Shown here: positions 63,041 to 64,000 of the stretch, piece after piece | How the letters are laid out: each line of letters starts with the position of its first letter | Numbering within the stretch: position 1 is the stretch's first letter | Translations under genes and position numbers: made by a program | Source of the DNA: Rhizobium mesosinicum | Lineage (GTDB): Bacteria > Pseudomonadota > Alphaproteobacteria > Rhizobiales > Rhizobiaceae | Assembly: GCF_019511345.1 (NCBI RefSeq) | Contig: NZ_JAEUAK010000009.1 | Location: 62,001-126,000 of the forward strand | Length of the DNA stretch: 64,000 nucleotides | Direction: 5' to 3' | Notes under the pieces: generated by a model | Database searches by the model: none | Seen by the model: the letters and a program-made list of their open reading frames with translations, nothing else | What the model was told of the DNA's origin: nothing

Positions 63041-64000
63041 GCGCGCTTCCCTTTGCCTTCGCCTATCCCGCGGTCCTTGGTGCGCTTATTGCCCTTCCCC
63101 TCATCTGGTGGCTGTTGCGGCTAACCCCGCCGCGCCCGCAAGCGGAAGTCTTCCCCCCACTGAAAATTCTCGCAACCGTGTTGAAGCGCGAGGAAACGCC
63201 GGCGCAAAGCCCCTGGTGGCTCACGCTGTTGCGCATGCTTCTGGCTGCCGCCATCATCTTTGCGATCGCCGATCCGGTCTTCAATCCGCGTACCAGCTCG
63301 CTTGCATCAGGCGGCCCGCTCGTCCTCTTCGTCGATAATAGCTGGGCTTCGGCACCCGACTGGGAGCGCCGTGTTCAGACGGCCGATGCACTGATCGACG
63401 ACGCCGAATCCGCCGGTGCTGTCGTCTCTATCGCATTCACCGCCGATCCAACCAATGATGCGACACCCGGCACTGCTTCTGCCGCTCGCGAAAAGCTGCG
63501 TGCCGCCGAGCCGAAGCCGCTCGTGCCGGATCGCCAGCGAGCTTTCGAGGCTCTGCGCTCTGCTCTGAACGGCACGCATCCAGGCACTCTCGCCTTCCTC
63601 ACCGATGGTGCGGCAAGCAGCGAAAACGACACTACCGTCCGTCAACTCTCCGATCTCCAGCCCGCCGAACTGCGCGTGATCGAAGGCGATTCTGCCCAGA
63701 CGGTAGCAATCTCGGGCGCTACCAATGCGGCCGATGCAATGACGGTCAAGGTGACCCGGCTCAGCCCCGCTGGCGCGGCCTCCGTCCCGCTCAATGCACA
63801 GGACGCGCAGGGTCGCGTGATCGCTACCGGCAGGGCCGACTTCGCCCCCGGTCAGAGGGCCGTCAATGCCGGCATTTCCGCCCCCTTCGAGATGCGCAAT
63901 GATTTTGCCCGCGTCAGCATCAATACCGGCGCCACCGCCGGCGCGGTACACCTGCTCGATGATGCCTTCAAGCGCCGTAGGGTCGTGCTTCTTTCGGGCG
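63037..64000 (+). CDS. BatA-like/DUF4159 membrane protein (3' end beyond window)
   Basis: 321 codons are visible and the gene runs off the right edge. It starts at a TTG (63037) with GGAGG 6 nt upstream, inside the end of the DUF58 gene. Near residue 10 to 28 is a membrane helix (YPAVLGALIALPLIWWLLRL), and a second helix (LLRMLLAAAIIFAIADP) precedes a vWA-like core with LVLFVDNSWASAPDW. This is the N-terminal BatA plan found after MoxR and DUF58 genes in Rhizobiales. Full length and any DUF4159 domain cannot be confirmed here. Confidence 0.82.
   Translation, partial: MSALPFAFAYPAVLGALIALPLIWWLLRLTPPRPQAEVFPPLKILATVLKREETPAQSPWWLTLLRMLLAAAIIFAIADPVFNPRTSSLASGGPLVLFVDNSWASAPDWERRVQTADALIDDAESAGAVVSIAFTADPTNDATPGTASAAREKLRAAEPKPLVPDRQRAFEALRSALNGTHPGTLAFLTDGAASSENDTTVRQLSDLQPAELRVIEGDSAQTVAISGATNAADAMTVKVTRLSPAGAASVPLNAQDAQGRVIATGRADFAPGQRAVNAGISAPFEMRNDFARVSINTGATAGAVHLLDDAFKRRRVVLLSG

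Overview
The window reads as chromosomal core sequence of an alphaproteobacterium of the Rhizobium/Agrobacterium group. The evidence is the high-GC coding bias, the trxB-lsrB locus followed by two tandem AbcR (alpha-r15) small RNAs, the petABC (Rieske, cytochrome b, cytochrome c1) operon, the UbiK, ClpS and BA14K family proteins, and a y4hA-type cation antiporter. Coding density is high. I see no insertion sequence, integrase, CRISPR array, tRNA or rRNA gene.

Layout. 1-2.4 kb: Lrp/AsnC regulator (partial), trxB and lsrB. 2.4-2.8 kb: two paralogous AbcR-type sRNAs, each with its own promoter and a shared upstream motif. 2.87-5.5 kb: an ArsR-MFS-Old Yellow Enzyme cassette behind a perfect 18-bp-arm inverted repeat. 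5.6-18.4 kb: mixed housekeeping and accessory genes. These are an aminoglycoside-kinase-like protein, two divergent oxidoreductase/regulator pairs (SDR/LysR and SDR/HxlR), a CaCA antiporter, aspartate aminotransferase, a PQQ-type sugar dehydrogenase, a DMT exporter, a cold-shock protein and a BA14K protein. 18.4-21 kb: a MarR, OmpR-type response regulator and histidine kinase operon (PetP/PetR-like). 21.3-21.6 kb: a decayed branched-chain aminotransferase fragment.

21.6-32.4 kb: SH3/DUF1236 protein, metallo-beta-lactamase-fold hydrolase, csaA, proC, YbjN, UbiK, lgt-midA-pgeF-M24 peptidase homologue, a lipoprotein and prs. 32.4-35.6 kb: two tandem paralogues of an unrecognised exported protein, one intact and one frameshifted. 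36.2-42.6 kb: the rplY-pth-ychF translation block, interrupted by a membrane GGDEF-EAL protein with a co-oriented periplasmic solute-binding protein, and by clpS on the other strand. 42.7-48.3 kb: DUF2157 protein, a MaoC pair, apt and petABC. 48.5-54.5 kb: an endonuclease/exonuclease/phosphatase-fold protein, two ABC exporters flanking a small ribbon-helix-helix protein, and trmL. 54.7-61 kb: Na/Pi cotransporter, hemF, small proteins and the tightly overlapping DUF1285-Nudix-cca operon. 61.1-64 kb: a MoxR-DUF58-BatA-like cluster that runs off the right edge.

Much of the window is conserved rhizobial housekeeping. The most informative non-obvious signals are the sRNA pair with a duplicated promoter module next to lsrB, the ArsR operator, the GGDEF-EAL/solute-binding pair inside the translation block, the duplicated and frameshifted exported protein, the aminotransferase remnant, and the M24 homologue that has lost its metal ligands. 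No clearly new multi-gene system is visible. All function calls rest on reading motifs by eye.
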